Part shown: positions 52,629 to 61,153 of the stretch, one piece after another | Position numbering within the stretch: the stretch's first letter is position 1 | Layout: every line of letters begins with the position of its first letter | From: Streptomyces flavochromogenes | Lineage (GTDB): Bacteria; Actinomycetota; Actinomycetes; Streptomycetales; Streptomycetaceae | Assembly: GCF_000717595.1 (NCBI RefSeq) | Contig: NZ_JNZO01000012.1 | Coordinates: 280,396 to 344,395, forward strand | DNA: 64,000 nucleotides | Direction: 5' to 3' | Position numbers and translations under genes: made by a program | Notes under the pieces: generated by a model | Told to the model about the DNA's origin: nothing | The model's input: the letters and a program-made list of their open reading frames with translations, nothing else | The model's database searches: none

Positions 52629-52832
52629 ATGGCTACCGGAACCGTGAAGTGGTTCAACGCTGAAAAGGGCTTCGGCTTCATCGCCCAGGACGGCGGCGGC
52701 CCGGATGTCTTCGTCCACTACTCCGCGATCAACGCGAACGGCTTCCGTTCGCTCGAGGAGAACCAGCTCGTGACCTTCGACGTCACGCAGGGCCCGAAGG
52801 GCCCGCAGGCGGAGAACGTCTCCCCGGCCTAA
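52629..52832 (+). CDS. Cold-shock protein, CspA family
   Basis: 67 aa from ATG 52629, directly after AGGAGGGCTC. It is a single cold-shock domain with both RNA-binding motifs, KGFGFIAQD (RNP1) and VFVHYSAI (RNP2), and the normal family length. It binds single-stranded RNA and DNA in the cytoplasm. Its leader carries a terminator-like hairpin and it is followed by two strong hairpins. Confidence 0.95.
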   Translation: MATGTVKWFNAEKGFGFIAQDGGGPDVFVHYSAINANGFRSLEENQLVTFDVTQGPKGPQAENVSPA

Positions 52833-52872
52833 GGGCCTGGGTCGGCGACACGCACGACTAGAGCAGTACCCA

Positions 52873-52913
52873 AGGAGCCCCGCTCCGTGTCTTCGGGCAC
52901 GAGCGGGGCTCCT
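52873..52913 (+). terminator. csp terminator 1
   Basis: Arms 52873-52885 and 52901-52913 are exact 13-bp complements (AGGAGCCCCGCTC and its reverse complement) with an internal stem in the 15-nt loop. It begins 41 nt after the csp stop. Confidence 0.88.
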
Positions 52914-52920
52914 GCCCTTC

Positions 52921-52944
52921 GAGGGGCCCTTTTCCGGGCCCCTC
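52921..52944. terminator. csp / M23 peptidase terminator 2
   Basis: Arms 52921-52929 (GAGGGGCCC) and 52936-52944 are exact complements around TTTTCC. It lies between the convergent csp and M23 genes, so may terminate both. Confidence 0.75.
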
Positions 52945-53005
52945 AGGACGTTCTGACCAGGCCCCTCAGGACATTCCTCCGGGTCACTCAGGGCCTCCCC
53001 GGCCC

Positions 53006-53842
53006 TCAGCAGTTCGGGATCACGGTCCCGTTGTTGTCGCGGGCCTCGTCGTTGCCCCAGCGGGACAGGTAGTACGCGGAGACGTACGCCCCGCGCCCGT
53101 TCTTCCCGGCGTACACGGTGTCGAGGTCGGTCCTGAGCCACCAGTGGTTGTAGTTCCCGGCGGCGTCCCGGATCTCCTGGCCCCAGACCTTGCAGTAGAC
53201 GTAGTTCGTGCCCTGGTTCAGGACGCCCTGGGGTGCGGTGGTGTCGGCCTGGGCGTAGCCGGTGGCGTTGGCGAAGGTGTCGACCCAGTACTTCCCGCCT
53301 CCCCCGCCCGAGCACCCGTTGTCGCTGGTCAGGGACTTGGAGCCGTACGAGCCGGGGTAGGGCGCGAGCGAGGAGCCGTTGATCACGATCGACTGGCCGA
53401 CGCCGTTGTAGAGCTGCTCGTAGTGGATGTGGGCGCCGGAGCTGTTGCCGGTGCTGCCGGTGGTGCCGATCTGCTGGCCCTGGGAGACGGCGGCGCCGTT
53501 GGCCACCGAGTACGCGTTCAGGTGGAAGTAGTACGTCTTCCAGCCGCCGCCGTGCTCGACCACGATGTAGTTGCCCGCGCCGGACGGCTGGGAGTAGCGG
53601 TACGCGGTCCCGGACGCCGAGGCCAGGACCGCGGTGCCGGCGGTCGCACCGCCGTCGGACCGGATGAAGTCGAGAGCCTGGCGGACCTCGGCCGAGTGGT
53701 GGCTGTACGTCCAGGTCTGGCCGCAGGGGAAGGGCGCCTTGAAGAGCGGCGCGGCCTGGGCGGGGGTGGTGGTGACGAGCGCGGTGAGCAGGCCCGCGAC
53801 GAGCGCGAGCAGGGTGCCGAGGGGGGTGATCCGGGCACGCAT
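53006..53842 (-). CDS. Secreted M23-family metallopeptidase (LytM-type)
   Basis: 278 aa from ATG 53842, GGAGGACGC directly upstream. A signal peptide (residues 1-30, ending TPAQA) is followed by an M23 domain with the zinc motifs HHSAEVRQALDFI (first His/Asp), VEHGGGWKTYYFHL and SGAHIHYEQL (HxH). The C-terminal 110 residues (KYWVDTFANATGYAQADTTAP to the final Cys) form a separate region with a Gly linker, possibly SH3-like for wall binding. It would cleave peptidoglycan peptide bridges. Two 24-bp tandem repeats lie upstream. Confidence 0.88.
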   Translation of the reverse strand: MRARITPLGTLLALVAGLLTALVTTTPAQAAPLFKAPFPCGQTWTYSHHSAEVRQALDFIRSDGGATAGTAVLASASGTAYRYSQPSGAGNYIVVEHGGGWKTYYFHLNAYSVANGAAVSQGQQIGTTGSTGNSSGAHIHYEQLYNGVGQSIVINGSSLAPYPGSYGSKSLTSDNGCSGGGGGKYWVDTFANATGYAQADTTAPQGVLNQGTNYVYCKVWGQEIRDAAGNYNHWWLRTDLDTVYAGKNGRGAYVSAYYLSRWGNDEARDNNGTVIPNC

Positions 53843-53882
53843 GCGTCCTCCGGTACGTGGGGGTTGGGGCCTGGGGACAAGG

Positions 53883-53929
53883 GTCGACGCGCGTTGACCG
53901 ACAGGAGTCGACGCGCGTTGACCGACAGG
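53883..53929. repeat. Tandem 24-bp direct repeat upstream of the M23 gene
   Basis: A 23-nt sequence beginning GTCGACGCGCGTTGACC is repeated exactly at 53883-53905 and 53907-53929 (period 24 nt), 41 nt upstream of the M23 ATG on the minus strand. Each copy holds the partial dyad GTCGACGCGCGTTGAC. It looks like a pair of regulator sites or an old duplication of a promoter segment. Confidence 0.85.
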
Positions 53930-54017
53930 GAACGGACCACAGCGTGCCGGAAGATCGCGTCTCGCAGTAGACGGCGAAGACCACACCCGTACCGGGGGGC
54001 TTACGTAGTCTGGACAC

Positions 54018-54419
54018 ATGACCGAACGCAAGCCGCCCGGAGTCAGCTTCGAGTCGTTCGTGGACAAGCAGATCCGCGAGGCGTCGGAGCGTGGTGAGTT
54101 CAGCAGCCTGTCGGGGTTCGGGAAGCCGCTTCCCGACGACTCGGCCCCGTACGACGAGCTGTGGTGGATCAAGGGAAAGATGCACCGCGAGGGCGCGTCC
54201 GTACTCCCGCCCTCGCTGGCCCTGCGCAAGGCGGCCGAGGACGCGGAGGAGGCGGTGGCCGCGGCGGTCTCGGAGAGCCAGGTCCGGCGGATCCTCGGCG
54301 AGATCAACACGAGGATCGCCGAGGCGCTGATCCGCCCGCCGGCCGGTCCGCCGCTGAACCTCAAGCCGTTCGACGTCGAGGCGACCGTCGAGCGGTGGCG
54401 GGCGGAACGGAGCTCGTGA
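54018..54419 (+). CDS. DUF1992 domain protein (DnaJ-associated family)
   Basis: 133 aa from ATG 54018. The DUF1992 signature is visible: FVDKQIREASERGEFSSLSGFGKPLP, LWWIKGKMHREGASVLPPSLALRK and NTRIAEALIRPPAGPPLNLKPFDVE. Relatives are called DnaJ homologue subfamily C member 28 in eukaryotes; no clear bacterial function is known. Soluble, cytoplasmic. Confidence 0.85.
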   Translation: MTERKPPGVSFESFVDKQIREASERGEFSSLSGFGKPLPDDSAPYDELWWIKGKMHREGASVLPPSLALRKAAEDAEEAVAAAVSESQVRRILGEINTRIAEALIRPPAGPPLNLKPFDVEATVERWRAERSS

Positions 54420-54474
54420 CCCCGGCTCGGCAGAGCTCGTCACGCCTGCTCACTCGCGTCGAGAGGAGCCCCTC

Positions 54475-54990
54475 ATGTCCCCCATGAACAGCGCCGGTCT
54501 GCTGGTCGACTCGTTCGGCCGGATCCAGGAGGCCGTCCGTGAGGCCGTGGAGGGCCTCACCGAGGACGAACTCGCCGCCCGGGTCGATCCGGACGCCAAC
54601 TCGATCGCCTGGCTCGTCTGGCACCTCACCCGGATCCAGGACGATCACCTCGCGGGCGCCTTCGACACGGACCAGCTGTGGGACGCGGACGGCTGGCGGG
54701 AACGCTTCGGGTTGCCCTTCGGCAAGCGGGCGACCGGCTACGGGCAGACGAGCGCCGAGGTGGGCAAGGTGCGCGCCCCGGCCGACCTGCTGCTCGGCTA
54801 CTACGACGCGGTGCACGCGCGGAGTCTCGACCTGGTGGGGTCGGTGACGAACGCGGACCTCGGCCGGGTCGTCGACAGCGCCTGGGACCCGCCGGTCACG
54901 CTCGGCGTGCGCCTGGTGTCGGTGATCGCGGAGGACCTCCAGCACGCGGGCCAGGCGGCGTTCGTACGGGGTGTGGTGGAGCGGCGGTAG
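54475..54990 (+). CDS. DinB-fold protein (DUF664/mycothiol-transferase-like), copy 1
   Basis: 171 aa. It is a four-helix DinB-type protein with His in SIAWLVWHLTRIQDDH and the C-terminal His in DLQHAGQAAFVRG, the positions that bind metal in this superfamily. Actinobacterial members transfer mycothiol to electrophiles; this is an inference from fold. The start may be ATG 54475 or the ATG at 54484. Two more DinB proteins lie at 61154 and 62369. Confidence 0.82.
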   Translation: MSPMNSAGLLVDSFGRIQEAVREAVEGLTEDELAARVDPDANSIAWLVWHLTRIQDDHLAGAFDTDQLWDADGWRERFGLPFGKRATGYGQTSAEVGKVRAPADLLLGYYDAVHARSLDLVGSVTNADLGRVVDSAWDPPVTLGVRLVSVIAEDLQHAGQAAFVRGVVERR

Positions 54991-55007
54991 AACGGGGGGC
55001 CCGCCCG

Positions 55008-55036
55008 CGTACAACCATCGGTGTCGATCATGGGTC
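55008..55036 (+). promoter_or_regulatory. Bipartite promoter-like element, copy 1
   Basis: CGTACAACC (55008-55016) and GGTC (55033-55036) with a 16-nt spacer, upstream of the first FG-GAP gene. Spacing and size suit an ECF-type -35/-10 pair. The same element occurs at 57323 and 63857. The GTG at 55090 follows 53 nt after GGTC. Confidence 0.65.
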
Positions 55037-55039
55037 CAA

Positions 55040-55067
55040 CCGAGGTGCGGCGATCGCCGCACCTCGG
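55040..55067. promoter_or_regulatory. Perfect 28-bp palindrome at the likely transcription start of the FG-GAP gene
   Basis: Two 14-nt arms, CCGAGGTGCGGCGA and its exact reverse complement, meet without a spacer 3 nt after the promoter-like element and 22 nt before the start codon. It could be an operator or a 5'-terminal RNA stem. Confidence 0.75.
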
Positions 55068-55089
55068 TCGTTCTCGGGGGGAATCCACC

Positions 55090-57312
55090 GTGCAGTACCG
55101 TTCGTCCACCCGTCTTCTCGCCGCCGTCACCGCCGTCGTGGCCGTCACGGCCGGCACCGCGCTGACGGCCGTACCCGCGACCGCCGCCCCGGCGACCGCC
55201 GCCCAGGCGCCCGCCCGGGCCGCCGTGGTCACGCTGCCCCACCCCACGGAGATGGTCAGCGCCGGCGCGACCGGCTACCTCACCCGCGTCGTGTACCCGT
55301 CCGGCGCCGAGTACCGCTGGACCAAGTACACCGACGGCGCCACCAAGTCCCTGACCGCGCCCCGCACCAGCTTCATGGGCGCCCAGTCCGACATCGTCTT
55401 CTCCCGCAAGGACACGGAGGTCGTCTACTGGGTCAACGACATGACCAGGAGCGACAGCTTCCTGTACGGCCTGTCCCACAACGACCAGCGCTACGCGCTC
55501 CGCGGCATCGCCGGCGAGACCCTGGTCATGTCGCGCACCGACGAGGACACCGGTGTGCTCGACGTGAACCTGCTGAGCCGCGCCTCGGGCACCCAGACCA
55601 TCACCGACGTCCCCGTCGTCCCCGGCAACGCCCGTCTGGGCCGCGTCTGGGCAAGCACCCCCGGCGTCGCGCTCCTCCAGTACTCCACCGGCACCGGTGC
55701 GGAACTGCGTACCTTCCTCGTCCCCGTGGACACCGCCACCGGCCAGGCGGTGGACAACCCGCGCCAGACGCACTCCGAGCAGACCGGCGCCGACGCCTTC
55801 GTCTCCCGCACCCACTGGGCCTGGATCGAGCGCACCAACGGCAACCGCGTGCGGCTGGTGACAACCGTCCGCGGCGTCGACGCCCCGGAGGTCACCACGG
55901 ACCTCGGCCAGGCCTCGACCGGCGCCGACATCGACGTCAGCCTCGTGGGCAACTGGGTGACCACCACCGAGCTCAACGGCCGCACCGCCCCCGTCACCTC
56001 GGCCCTCTTCCCGCTGACCGCCCGCTCCCTGGCCGACCCCCGGACCACGGTCAAGCTCCTCGACCACGTCTCCAGCACGGCCACCGCCCCCAACGGCGAC
56101 CTCTACGCGCGCGGCGGCACGGTCGCCCAGGGCGAGGGCATCTACCACATCTTCCCCGGCGACAACGGCGTGCCGGTCGCCACCCTGGTGGCCAGCACCG
56201 ACGCCCCCACCGCGCTGGCCCTCACCTCCACCGACGTCCCGTCCACGGTCGACCTGGACAAGAACGGCGGCAAGGTCGTCCTCGACTGGCAGCTGTCCCG
56301 CGAGAACGCGGGCGGCAAGGTCACCCTGCGCCACGTCCGCACCGGCAGGACCGTGGAGTTCCCGTTCGAGAACCAGGGCGGGGTCCGCCGCGAGTGGCAG
56401 GGCACCCTGGCCGACGGCGTCCTCGCCCCCAACGGCGACTACACCTGGCAGCTCGACGCCAAGCCGCTCAACGGCATCGGCCCGGACCTGAGGAAGACCG
56501 GCACCTTCAAGGTGACCCGCAAGGCGGGCCTGCACGACTACGACGACAACGGCGCCCCGGACCTGCTGTCCCGCGACGCCTCCGGCCGCCTGTGGCGCGA
56601 CGAGGTCAGGAAGACCCCGTCCTCCACCGACTACTGGTCGCTGGAGAGCAAGCTCGTCGGCGCCGGGTGGAACGGCTACGACCAGATCGAGGCCGTCGGC
56701 AACGTCGCCGGCGCCCCCGCGCCCGACATGGTCGCGCGGGACGCCTCCGGCGTCCTCTGGCTGTACCTCGGCAAGGGCGACGGCACCTTCGCCGGCCGAA
56801 CCAGGATCGGCGCCGGGTGGAACGGCTACAACAAGATCACCGGCGGCAGCGACCTCAACGGCGACGGCTGGTCCGACCTGCTCGCCACCGACGCGTCCGG
56901 CGTCCTGTGGGCGTACCAGGGCACGGGCGACTGGTCCGCACCCTTCCGGGGCCGTACGAAGGTCGGCGGGGGCTGGGGCGGGATGAACCAGATCACCGCC
57001 GTCGGCGACGTCGCCGGTACGCCGCAGGGCGACCTCCTCGCCCGCGACACCGCCGGCGTGCTCTGGCTCTACCAGGGCGCCACCGGCTCCTCGTTCGCCA
57101 CCCGGGTCAGGGTCGGCTCGGGCTGGGGCGCGTACACCCACCTCGTCGGCATGGGCGACGTGGACCGCGACGGACGCAACGACCTGTTCGCCTACGGCAA
57201 GAGCGGCTCGTTCGTCTATCGCGGCACGGGCGTCGCCGCGACGCCGTTCGCCCCGCGCGAGTCCAGCTCCGTCTACCCGGCGACGCCGACGCCGCGCCAC
57301 CCGATCGTCTGA
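55090..57312 (+). CDS. Secreted FG-GAP/VCBS-repeat protein (tandem paralogue 1)
   Basis: 740 aa from GTG 55090. A signal peptide (residues 1-38, ending ATAAP) is followed by an N-terminal region of about 450 residues with repeated beta strands, apparently propeller-like (ATGYLTRVVYPSGAEYRWTKY, SVDAPTALALTSTD-like repeats). The C-terminal 260 residues carry FG-GAP repeats with calcium-loop-like motifs: DYDDNGAPDLLSRD, SDLNGDGWSDLLATD and DVDRDGRNDLFAYG. It would fold as beta-propellers outside the cell. Ligand unknown. It pairs with the gene at 57530. Confidence 0.86.
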   Translation: MQYRSSTRLLAAVTAVVAVTAGTALTAVPATAAPATAAQAPARAAVVTLPHPTEMVSAGATGYLTRVVYPSGAEYRWTKYTDGATKSLTAPRTSFMGAQSDIVFSRKDTEVVYWVNDMTRSDSFLYGLSHNDQRYALRGIAGETLVMSRTDEDTGVLDVNLLSRASGTQTITDVPVVPGNARLGRVWASTPGVALLQYSTGTGAELRTFLVPVDTATGQAVDNPRQTHSEQTGADAFVSRTHWAWIERTNGNRVRLVTTVRGVDAPEVTTDLGQASTGADIDVSLVGNWVTTTELNGRTAPVTSALFPLTARSLADPRTTVKLLDHVSSTATAPNGDLYARGGTVAQGEGIYHIFPGDNGVPVATLVASTDAPTALALTSTDVPSTVDLDKNGGKVVLDWQLSRENAGGKVTLRHVRTGRTVEFPFENQGGVRREWQGTLADGVLAPNGDYTWQLDAKPLNGIGPDLRKTGTFKVTRKAGLHDYDDNGAPDLLSRDASGRLWRDEVRKTPSSTDYWSLESKLVGAGWNGYDQIEAVGNVAGAPAPDMVARDASGVLWLYLGKGDGTFAGRTRIGAGWNGYNKITGGSDLNGDGWSDLLATDASGVLWAYQGTGDWSAPFRGRTKVGGGWGGMNQITAVGDVAGTPQGDLLARDTAGVLWLYQGATGSSFATRVRVGSGWGAYTHLVGMGDVDRDGRNDLFAYGKSGSFVYRGTGVAATPFAPRESSSVYPATPTPRHPIV

Positions 57313-57322
57313 TCGATTCAGC

Positions 57323-57351
57323 CGTACAACCATTCGCCAGTCCCGGAGGTC
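57323..57351 (+). promoter_or_regulatory. Bipartite promoter-like element, copy 2
   Basis: CGTACAACC (57323-57331), 16 nt, GGTC (57348-57351). It is identical in both boxes and in spacer length to copy 1, and is 11 nt past the stop of the first FG-GAP gene. A 14-bp stem with two wobble pairs (57354-57367 with 57375-57388) follows after 2 nt. Confidence 0.65.
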
Positions 57352-57353
57352 AG

Positions 57354-57388
57354 GTACGTGCGCGGCGGAACACACGCCGCGCGTGTAC
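57354..57388. promoter_or_regulatory. Hairpin after promoter-like element copy 2
   Basis: Arms 57354-57367 and 57375-57388 form 14 pairs with two G-U wobbles around a 7-nt loop. It could terminate the upstream FG-GAP gene or sit at the 5' end of the next transcript, as the palindrome at 55040 does. Confidence 0.65.
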
Positions 57389-57529
57389 CCCCGGAAGGAC
57401 GCGGAAGCCGGCCCGCGACGTCGTGCCGAGCCGTCTCCTCGTCCCGCACGGCCGGTGCGCACAGGGCACGGACCACCACCATGTGCCCTGCCCCCACGCC
57501 CCATTGAGCTCGTCCTCCTCGAAGAAGGA

Positions 57530-59776
57530 ATGACCTCCTTGAACCACTCCCCCCTGAGACGGCGGCGGCAGGCCGCCGCCGTCTCGGCCGTGCTCGCCGT
57601 CGTCACCGCCGCCGGGGTGGCGACCCCGGCCATGGCCGCCACCCCGACCGCCCCCGTGCGGTCCGTCACGGACGGGCAGGACACCCCGTTCACCCTGCCG
57701 GACGGTTCGAAGCTCATCAGCGCCGGCCGGACCGGCATGCTGAGCGCCACCGACGGGTCGAGCGTCGTCTACCGCTGGACGCGTTTCTCGGACGGTGTCA
57801 CCACGACGCTCTCCGGCCGACGCTGGGGAGCCATCGGCACGGACACCGTCGCCACGCAGAACGGGAGCGTCATCACGCTCACCGACATGAGCGGCGGCTC
57901 GGCCCCCGTCGAGATCGACACCTCCGCGTTCAACACGGCCGCCAACCCGTACACCCTCAACAGGGTCGTCGGATCCACCCTCGTCATGACGGCGAGCGTG
58001 TCCGGCGTCCTGGAGTACCACCTGGTCTCCAAGGAAGAGGGCCGGGTCGTCGACCGCAAGGTCGTCCTGCCCGAGGGGGCGCGGCCGCTGGTGATGTACA
58101 GCAACGGCCCCGGCACCTACGTCCTCACCTACAACCGCGTGGTCGGCGAGGTCTGGACGAGACACGTGGCCGTCCTGGACCCCGCCACCGGCGCGGCCAC
58201 CGACACGTACGACACCCTGCCGTCCACCGTCATCCGCGCCGGATTCCTGTCGCCCACCCACGTGGCCTGGACCGAGACGCCCGCCGGCGGTACGGCCATC
58301 CTCGCCGTCGCCCGCCGGGGCGGCACCCGGACGGAGCGGACGCCGCTCGACCCCCTGCGGAGCGCGGACGGCATCCTCCTCCGGACCGTCGGCGACTGGC
58401 TGACGTACAACCGGAACGGCGGCGGCACGGCCGGCTGGACCGACGCCCTCCACCCCCTGACCGCCCGCTCCCTGACGAACGGCGACACGGTCGAGGTCCT
58501 CGACCACGTCCAGTCCAGCGCCGTCGACCCGGACGGCAACCTGCTGGCCCTCGGCGGCACCGTCGAGCACGGCGAGGGCCTCTACCGCGTCGCCCCCGGC
58601 GCCGACGGCACCCCTGTCGCCACCCTGGTCACGAGCTTCGGCCGGCCGACCGCCCTCACGATGGAGAACGAGACGCTCCCGCCCACCGGCGCCGTCGACT
58701 TCGACACCAACGGCGGCGTACTGAAGGCCTCGGGGAAGGTGAGCCGGTCCAACGCGAGGGTGGGGCTCAGCGTCACCCACGTCGCGTCCGGTCTGACAGG
58801 GGGCGCCGGTCAGACCCTGGCCACGACGGCGACCGACTTCGCACTCACCTGGAACGGCCAATTCCAGAACGGCGTCCCGGCCTACAACGGCGACTACACC
58901 TGGACGCTCACGGCGAAGCCCACCAACGGCATCGGACCCGACGTCGTCCGCACCGGCACCTTCACCCTCACCCGCGCGCCGAAGGCCCACGACTTCGACG
59001 ACAACGGCTCACCGGACCTGCTCGCCCGGGACGGACGGGGCCGCCTGCGCTCGTACGACATCAACCAGATCGAGGGTTCCTCCACGATCCGGGCGCTCGA
59101 CCCGGTGGACCTCGGGACGGGCTGGTCCGGGTACGACCGGATCACGGCCGCCGGTGACATCGCCGGCACGACCGCCCCCGACCTCGTCGCCCGCGACAGG
59201 ACCGGCGTCCTCTGGCTCCACCAGGGCAACGGCAAGGGCCTCGCCCCCCGGACGCGGATCGGCGCCGGCTGGCAGATCTACCACACGCTCACCGCCGGCT
59301 CCGACGTCACCGGCGACGGCCGCCCCGACCTCCTCGCCACCGACACCTCCGGCGCCCTCTGGCTCTACAAGGCCACCGGCGACACCGCCGCGCCCTTCGC
59401 CAAGCGGGTCAAGGTCGGCGGCGGCTGGGGCGTCTACAACCAGCTCACCGCCACCGGCAACATCGCCGGCGCCCCCGCCGGAGATCTCCTGGCCCGCGAC
59501 ACCAGCGGCACCCTCTGGCTCTACCTCGGCAAGGGCGACGGCACCTTCGCGCCGCGCGTCAAGGTCGGCGGCGGCTGGAACGCGTACGTGAGCCTCGTCG
59601 GCGCGGGCGACGTGGACCGGGACGGCCGCAACGACCTGATCGCGTACAACGCGAACGGCGGCTTCTACAGCTCCCTCTACGTCTACAAGGGCACGGGCAA
59701 CTGGAACGCCCCCTTCGGGACGCGCCGGGCCCCCTACAACCCCGGCCTGGGCGAAGGCTCGATCGACCTCTTCTGA
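57530..59776 (+). CDS. Secreted FG-GAP/VCBS-repeat protein (tandem paralogue 2)
   Basis: 748 aa from ATG 57530. That ATG directly abuts its only purine tract, so a TTG at 57539, 8 nt after AAGGA, may be the real start. A signal peptide ends ATPAMAA. The domain order matches the gene upstream: repeated beta strands to about 470, then FG-GAP units (DFDDNGSPDLLARD, SDVTGDGRPDLLATDTSG, DVDRDGRNDLIAYNANG). The paralogues have drifted strongly but keep the same repeat number. Both have the same promoter-like element and a leader hairpin, so they are probably co-regulated though not on one transcript. Confidence 0.85.
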   Translation: MTSLNHSPLRRRRQAAAVSAVLAVVTAAGVATPAMAATPTAPVRSVTDGQDTPFTLPDGSKLISAGRTGMLSATDGSSVVYRWTRFSDGVTTTLSGRRWGAIGTDTVATQNGSVITLTDMSGGSAPVEIDTSAFNTAANPYTLNRVVGSTLVMTASVSGVLEYHLVSKEEGRVVDRKVVLPEGARPLVMYSNGPGTYVLTYNRVVGEVWTRHVAVLDPATGAATDTYDTLPSTVIRAGFLSPTHVAWTETPAGGTAILAVARRGGTRTERTPLDPLRSADGILLRTVGDWLTYNRNGGGTAGWTDALHPLTARSLTNGDTVEVLDHVQSSAVDPDGNLLALGGTVEHGEGLYRVAPGADGTPVATLVTSFGRPTALTMENETLPPTGAVDFDTNGGVLKASGKVSRSNARVGLSVTHVASGLTGGAGQTLATTATDFALTWNGQFQNGVPAYNGDYTWTLTAKPTNGIGPDVVRTGTFTLTRAPKAHDFDDNGSPDLLARDGRGRLRSYDINQIEGSSTIRALDPVDLGTGWSGYDRITAAGDIAGTTAPDLVARDRTGVLWLHQGNGKGLAPRTRIGAGWQIYHTLTAGSDVTGDGRPDLLATDTSGALWLYKATGDTAAPFAKRVKVGGGWGVYNQLTATGNIAGAPAGDLLARDTSGTLWLYLGKGDGTFAPRVKVGGGWNAYVSLVGAGDVDRDGRNDLIAYNANGGFYSSLYVYKGTGNWNAPFGTRRAPYNPGLGEGSIDLF

Positions 59777-59799
59777 GAAGGGCGGTGCTCGTGGGGCGG

Positions 59800-59831
59800 C
59801 GTCGGGGCGGGCCGGCGGCGCCGCCCCGACG
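59800..59831 (+). terminator. Terminator after the second FG-GAP gene
   Basis: Arms 59800-59810 (CGTCGGGGCGG) and 59821-59831 are exact complements around a 10-nt loop, 24 nt after the stop. Confidence 0.75.
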
Positions 59832-59961
59832 GGCCGCCTCCGCAGAGTGGATCTCGCCGAACCGGTCACAGCCGCTCCCGAGGGTCGAAGCCCCCACGAT
59901 CGCGCCGGATCCGGTTCATTCCGAAGGTATCGATGTCGATCGCGACGGGGGAAGCACGTCC

Positions 59962-60498
59962 ATGCCCAGGATGTCCGAGGAGTACGCGTTCGACAGGTTC
60001 AGCTCCTCCATGCGGGGCCCGTTCAAGCGGGATTCGGGAGTCGTCACGGTCTACGCGACGGCGGAGCGGATGATCCGGCCCCAGGGCGAACGGCTGACCG
60101 GCATGACGGACCCGTACTACTGGGAACCCGCCACCCGCATCGCGCGGTTCGTGGGGACTCCGGACACCGCGCGCGTGCGGAGGTTCCGCGGCAACGCCTG
60201 GGCACGGATCACCCAGGAGGAGTCGAACCACGTCCACTGGGTGGCGGCCGAAGGCAGGGTCGACATCTCCGCCCCCTCACGGGAGCCGGGCGACGACATC
60301 GAGCAGGAGATCCGGACCACCACCAACTACCTCCAGTGGGCGGAGAAGCCCGAGCACGAACAGTGGGAGAGGGAGTTCAACCTCCCGCGCCCCCCGGTGC
60401 GCGACCTGGTGGTGGTCCGGCTGCACGTCACCGAGATCTACGGCGCGTTCCGCCCCGAGGACGAGCTGGACGACTGGGTGGAGCCGAGGTACTGGTGA
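59962..60498 (+). CDS. Conserved hypothetical protein
   Basis: 178 aa from ATG 59962 (GGGGGAAG 8-9 nt upstream). It is rich in Arg, Glu and Trp. Stretches such as DPYYWEPATRIARFVGT, NHVHWVAAEGRVDIS and VRDLVVVRLHVTEIYGAFRPEDEL suggest a compact globular enzyme-like or binding protein without signal peptide. No family recognised. The next gene starts 32 nt downstream and may be its operon partner. Confidence 0.6.
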   Translation: MPRMSEEYAFDRFSSSMRGPFKRDSGVVTVYATAERMIRPQGERLTGMTDPYYWEPATRIARFVGTPDTARVRRFRGNAWARITQEESNHVHWVAAEGRVDISAPSREPGDDIEQEIRTTTNYLQWAEKPEHEQWEREFNLPRPPVRDLVVVRLHVTEIYGAFRPEDELDDWVEPRYW

Positions 60499-60530
60499 CG
60501 GGGCCCCGCGGCCACAGGAAGGATGAGGGG

Positions 60531-60959
60531 ATGGCGTCGATCATCACCGTGCTCCCGGCAGAGTTCTGGACCGTCCGGTACGACGGCTCACGCTTCCCGG
60601 GTGCCGCCGCCGTGACCGCCCGGCCGGGACTCGCGGCCGGTGCCAACTGCCAGTTGTTCGCGTACGAGGTGCTCAGGCACTGCGGCCTGACGCCCCCGGA
60701 GCTGCGGTCCTCCGAGCTGTGGAGCGACACCGAGGCGACGGTCCGCGTGCCGGTCGCGCAGGCCCTGGACCTGGTCCTGTTCAACTCCACGGCCGGCGCG
60801 TACGGGGCTCATGTCGGCGTCCACGTCGGGGACGACGCGATCCTCCACCTGTGCGCGGAGGTCGGACGCCCGGCGGTGTGGGCGGCGGCGGACTTCGCGG
60901 CACGAGAGCGGTACGCCGTCCGACTCGGCGCCAAGAGAGTCCTCCCCCGGCCTGCCTGA
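60531..60959 (+). CDS. Small cytoplasmic NlpC/P60-superfamily-like protein
   Basis: 142 aa from ATG 60531, preceded by GGAAGGATGAGGGG. It has the Cys/His arrangement of a papain-like NlpC fold: Cys40 in GANCQLFAYEVLRHCG and His94 in YGAHVGVHVGDDAILHL. There is no signal peptide and it is much shorter than wall hydrolases of the family, so it is unlikely to act on peptidoglycan in the envelope unless exported otherwise. A role in a protein- or amide-processing step is possible; substrate unknown. Confidence 0.65.
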   Translation: MASIITVLPAEFWTVRYDGSRFPGAAAVTARPGLAAGANCQLFAYEVLRHCGLTPPELRSSELWSDTEATVRVPVAQALDLVLFNSTAGAYGAHVGVHVGDDAILHLCAEVGRPAVWAAADFAARERYAVRLGAKRVLPRPA

Positions 60960-61153
60960 GACACCCCGAGGCCGCAGGCCACATGATCGCGTACGGAGCG
61001 AGCGGCACGCACCGGGCCCGAAGCCGCCGAGGTACGAGCCGCGGCCCGCGCACGGCTGACGGACACGGCCCTCGGCTCGGCGCCCGACCAGGAGGATCCA
61101 GCGATCCGATAAACACATCGACAGGCACGCGGTGATCGGGGACGCTACGTGCG

